From: JBJXHB01 sp046160725
GTDB lineage: Bacteria; Pseudomonadota; Gammaproteobacteria; Burkholderiales; Burkholderiaceae_C
Reading direction: 5' to 3'
NCBI GenBank assembly: GCA_046160725.1
Contig: JBJXHB010000192.1
Coordinates: forward strand, 1-8,570
DNA: 8,570 bases
Positions within the stretch are counted from its first letter, which is position 1, and each line of letters begins with the position of its first letter. Shown here piece after piece: positions 6,257 through 8,570 of the stretch. The notes beneath the pieces are model-generated. The model searched no databases and was not told the origin of the DNA. It saw only the letters and a list, made by a program, of their open reading frames with translations. A program made the position numbers and the translations under genes.

Positions 6257-6468
6257 TTCTCGCGATTATCCGGGCCGGCCTGCTGCTAAGGTGGCGGCGC
6301 CGCCCGAAAGGGTTGTGCACAAGAGTCGATGCAACGCCGGCGCCCACCAGCGCGGCAGGCCCCAGCCCCAGATGCCCCAGCGGCAGGCGCGGCCTCTAGG
6401 CAGACAAGCCCGGCGTACCAGACAACGTCGTACCAGCCGTCCCCACAGGGAAGAATCCAAAGGTCACC

Positions 6469-6501
6469 GGCTGCAGCAGGCGCCAGCGCCACCCTGCAGC
6501 C
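6469..6501 (+). other. Compound hairpin in the rne leader
   Basis: GGCTGCAG (6469-6476) pairs perfectly with CTGCAGCC (6494-6501). Inside, GGCG (6479-6482) pairs with CGCC (6487-6490) around a CCAG tetraloop, leaving a small internal loop. An A-rich single-stranded patch (6451-6462) lies just upstream. No T tract follows, so this is not an intrinsic terminator. Confidence 0.6.
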
Positions 6502-6604
6502 CGCGGCAAGCCCGCCCCGCCTCGCATGCAGTTCCTCCACTCAGCCCCAGCCAGCGCCGCCACCCGCGGCGCCCTGCGCACGCCTGCGCCGGCGGCTGGG
6601 GCCA

Positions 6605-6627
6605 CGACCTTGCCATGCGCAAGGTCG
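6605..6627 (+). other. Perfect 9-bp hairpin in the rne leader
   Basis: CGACCTTGC (6605-6613) and GCAAGGTCG (6619-6627) form a perfect 9-bp stem with a five-base loop. Bases in its 3' arm can instead pair downstream (GTCG 6624-6627 with CGAC 6632-6635), so two exclusive structures are possible. Confidence 0.65.
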
Positions 6628-6822
6628 GCACCGACGCCAGTGGCGTGGGTGCCGGAACACGCAGCCCGGCCGGGCGTCTCACCGCCCTGCGCCCACCTGA
6701 CTCGCTGACCGCCTCTGGCGGAACGCGCAGTCCCAGGGCGATTCTCCCCACCGGCCGGTCCACGCTGTCCAGCATCGGTTGAGTCGCTCGCCCTCCAGGG
6801 CGCGCGACGGTGTCGGCCAGGT

Positions 6823-6839
6823 CCCGCGCGAGGCGCGGG
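6823..6839 (+). other. 7-bp GC hairpin just upstream of the rne ribosome-binding site
   Basis: CCCGCGC (6823-6829) pairs with GCGCGGG (6833-6839) around a three-base GAG loop. It ends 13 bases before the GGGAG ribosome-binding site, so it could affect ribosome loading. A weaker 5-bp hairpin with a TCCA loop lies at 6789-6802. Confidence 0.55.
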
Positions 6840-6862
6840 CAGCGGCCAGGACGGGAGTACGC

Positions 6863-8570
6863 ATGAAGCGGATGTTGATCAATGCCACGCAGCCGGAAGA
6901 ACGGCGCCTGGCGATCGTGGACGGGCAGAAGCTGCTCGATTTCGAAAACGAACTGGAAGGGCGCGAGCAGCGCAAGGGCAACATCTACAAGGCCGTCGTG
7001 ACGCGCGTGGAGCCGTCGCTGGAGGCCTGTTTCGTCGACTACGGCGAGGACCGACACGGCTTTCTGCCGTTCAAGGAGATCTCCAAGTCCTTCTTCCGCG
7101 ACGGCGTCGAGGCCAAGAACGCCACCATCAAGGAGGCGATCCGCGAAGGCCAGGAACTGCTGGTCCAGGTCGAGAAGGAAGAGCGCGGCAACAAGGGCGC
7201 GGCCTTGACCACCTTCGTCAGCCTGGCCGGGCGCTGCCTGGTGCTGATGCCCAACAACCCGCGCGGCGGCGGTGTCAGCCGGCGCATCGAGGGCGAGGAC
7301 CGCGAGGAGCTCAAGGAGAACCTCGACCAGCTCGAATACCCCAAGGGCATGAGCCTGATCGCCCGCACGGCCGGTATCGGCCGAACGGCGGCCGAGTTGC
7401 AGTGGGACCTGAACTACCTGCTCAAGCTGTGGAGCGCCATCGACGAGGCGTCCAAGGCCGGCAAGGGCGCGTACCTGATCTATCAGGAGAGCTCGCTGGT
7501 CATCCGCGCGATCCGCGACTATTTCCATGGCGAGATCGGCGAGATCCTGATCGACACCGACGACATCTACGACCAGGCCAAGCAGTTCATGGCCCATGTG
7601 ATGCCGGAAATGGCGCCGCGGGTCAAACGCTATCGCGATGACGCGCCGCTGTTCAGCCGCTTCCAGATCGAGCACCAGATCGAGACCGCGTTCTCGCGCA
7701 CGGTGAACCTGCCAGCCGGTGGCGCCATCGTGATCGACCACACCGAGGCCCTGGTGTCGATCGACGTCAACTCGGCCCGCGCCACCCGTGGCGGCGACAT
7801 CGAGGAGACGGCCACGCGCACCAACCTCGAAGCCGCCGACGAGATCGCGCGCCAGATGCGGCTGCGCGACCTGGGCGGGCTGATCGTCGTTGACTTCATC
7901 GACATGGAGGAGAGCAAGAACCGCCGCGAGGTCGAGCAGCGCCTGCGCGATGCGATGCGGCAGGACCGCGCCCGTGTGCAGTTCAGCTCCATCAGCAAGT
8001 TCGGCCTGCTTGAGCTCAGCCGCCAGCGTCTGCGCCCGGCCTTGAGCGAAGGCAGCCACATCACCTGCCCGCGCTGCAACGGCACCGGCCATATCCGCGA
8101 CACCGAGTCCTCCGCGCTGCAGATCCTGCGCATCATCCAGGAGGAGTCGATGAAGGACAACACCGCTGCCGTGCATGTACAGGTGCCGGTTGAGGTGACC
8201 AGCTTCCTGCTCAACGAGAAGCGCACCGAGATCACCAAGATCGAGATGCGCCAGCGCGTGGCGGTGATCCTGGTGCCCAACAAGCACATCGAGACGCCCA
8301 ACTACAAGCTCGAACGCCTGCGCCATGACGACCCACGTCTGGACAACCTCCAGGCCAGCTACACGATGATCGAGGAGCCGACCGAAGAGGTCGCCATCTC
8401 GCGCCGGGACAAGACGGCCAAGCCGCGGCAGGAGCCCATGATCAAGGGCGTCGTGCCGGACCAGCCGCCGCCCACGCCGGTGGCCAAGCCGGCCCCCGAG
8501 GCCGCACCGGCACCCGCGCCGGCGCCGGCTGCGGCGGCCGCGCCGTTGCCCAGCTGGGTGGCCGCACCGG
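6863..8570 (+). CDS. rne: Ribonuclease E, catalytic half and start of the C-terminal linker (3' end cut by window edge)
   Basis: Endoribonuclease that cuts A/U-rich single-stranded RNA, central to mRNA decay and rRNA/tRNA processing; in proteobacteria it scaffolds the degradosome. The frame is open from ATG 6863 to the window end (569 residues). GGGAG at 6853-6857, five bases upstream, is a clear ribosome-binding site. Seen in order: the RNase H-like start (MKRMLINATQPEERRLAIVD), the S1 domain (about 38-120, with Phe57 and Phe67 at the E. coli positions), the 5'-phosphate sensor Arg168/Thr169, the DNase I-like active site with Mg2+-binding Asp301 (SIDVNSARATRGGDIEETA) and Asp344 (VVDFIDM), and the Zn-link C402-P-R-C405. 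The two Asp residues are 43 apart, as in E. coli (303 and 346). A small domain (about 415-500) follows, then from about 507 a low-complexity Pro/Ala linker. The linker excludes the short paralogue RNase G. Membrane-anchor and degradosome-binding segments would lie beyond the edge. Confidence 0.97.
   Translation, partial: MKRMLINATQPEERRLAIVDGQKLLDFENELEGREQRKGNIYKAVVTRVEPSLEACFVDYGEDRHGFLPFKEISKSFFRDGVEAKNATIKEAIREGQELLVQVEKEERGNKGAALTTFVSLAGRCLVLMPNNPRGGGVSRRIEGEDREELKENLDQLEYPKGMSLIARTAGIGRTAAELQWDLNYLLKLWSAIDEASKAGKGAYLIYQESSLVIRAIRDYFHGEIGEILIDTDDIYDQAKQFMAHVMPEMAPRVKRYRDDAPLFSRFQIEHQIETAFSRTVNLPAGGAIVIDHTEALVSIDVNSARATRGGDIEETATRTNLEAADEIARQMRLRDLGGLIVVDFIDMEESKNRREVEQRLRDAMRQDRARVQFSSISKFGLLELSRQRLRPALSEGSHITCPRCNGTGHIRDTESSALQILRIIQEESMKDNTAAVHVQVPVEVTSFLLNEKRTEITKIEMRQRVAVILVPNKHIETPNYKLERLRHDDPRLDNLQASYTMIEEPTEEVAISRRDKTAKPRQEPMIKGVVPDQPPPTPVAKPAPEAAPAPAPAPAAAAAPLPSWVAAP

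Larger units (their letters stand above)
6257..6862 (+). promoter_or_regulatory. Long non-coding stretch, probable structured 5' leader of rne
   Basis: The 606 bases between rluC and rne hold no reading frame with protein-like features; the short frames present are Pro/Arg/Ala-rich, as expected by chance at this G+C. What it does hold are local inverted repeats: a compound hairpin at 6469-6501, a 9-bp perfect hairpin at 6605-6627, a small one at 6789-6802 and a 7-bp one at 6823-6839 just before the ribosome-binding site. There is also a palindrome, TTGTGCACAA, at 6313-6322. No T-tract terminator is present. In E. coli the rne leader (about 360 nt) binds RNase E and mediates feedback cleavage of its own mRNA; a similar role here is inferred from position and structure only. 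Confidence 0.55.

Noticed and set aside
6414..6436. Direct repeat CGTACCAG at 6414-6421 and 6429-6436
   Set aside because: Only two 8-base copies with no wider pattern; it is within what chance gives in this stretch.
6464..8326. Long minus-strand reading frame opposite rne
   Set aside because: It is antisense to the RNase E catalytic domain, whose frame carries all known motifs; its low-complexity Asp/His/Val/Leu composition is a codon-bias shadow.
1..8570. Mobile elements, CRISPR arrays, tRNA or rRNA genes, defence genes
   Set aside because: I looked for spaced repeats, transposase or integrase motifs, cloverleaf-like ends and toxin-antitoxin pairs and found none; all genes look like native housekeeping or transport genes of similar composition.

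Overview
The window is a GC-rich (very roughly two thirds G+C by eye) chromosomal segment with tightly packed genes and strong third-position G/C use. Gene content and protein style (rne next to a divergent rluC, followed by a HAD phosphatase, a small Rieske protein and sppA) suggest a betaproteobacterium, most likely of the order Burkholderiales. That assignment rests on recalled gene order and protein style, not on a database search. I see no tRNA, rRNA, CRISPR, insertion sequence or prophage signal.

Region 1 (1-2970) handles metal ions. A permease of a ferric-iron type ABC transporter (FbpB-like, cut by the left edge) reads leftwards, and its ATPase (FbpC-like) reads rightwards from the same 50-base gap. 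That gap holds a good Fur-box-like palindrome, so both halves are probably iron-repressed from one shared operator. A CorA-family magnesium/cobalt channel follows the ATPase after 18 bases and is probably on the same transcript.

Region 2 (3001-6256) is a leftward gene string, in transcription order: rluC (23S rRNA pseudouridine synthase), a HAD phosphatase of phosphoglycolate-phosphatase type (start and stop overlap as ATGA), a small Rieske [2Fe-2S] protein, and sppA (membrane-anchored S49 signal peptide peptidase). Gaps are -4, 14 and 84 bases. The Rieske gene ends in a 12-bp tandem repeat that supplies three successive in-frame stop codons.

Region 3 (6257-8570) holds rne, divergent from rluC. 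It begins after about 600 bases with no credible gene. This stretch contains several perfect hairpins and is best read as a long structured 5' leader, comparable in role to the autoregulatory leader known for Escherichia coli rne. RNase E has its complete catalytic half (S1 domain, 5' sensor, DNase I-like active site, Zn-link) and runs off the right edge inside a Pro/Ala-rich linker.

I do not find a novel defence, mobile or biosynthetic system. The most interesting signals are regulatory: the shared Fur operator with a possibly leaderless ATPase message, the structured rne leader, and the stop-codon repeat behind the Rieske gene.
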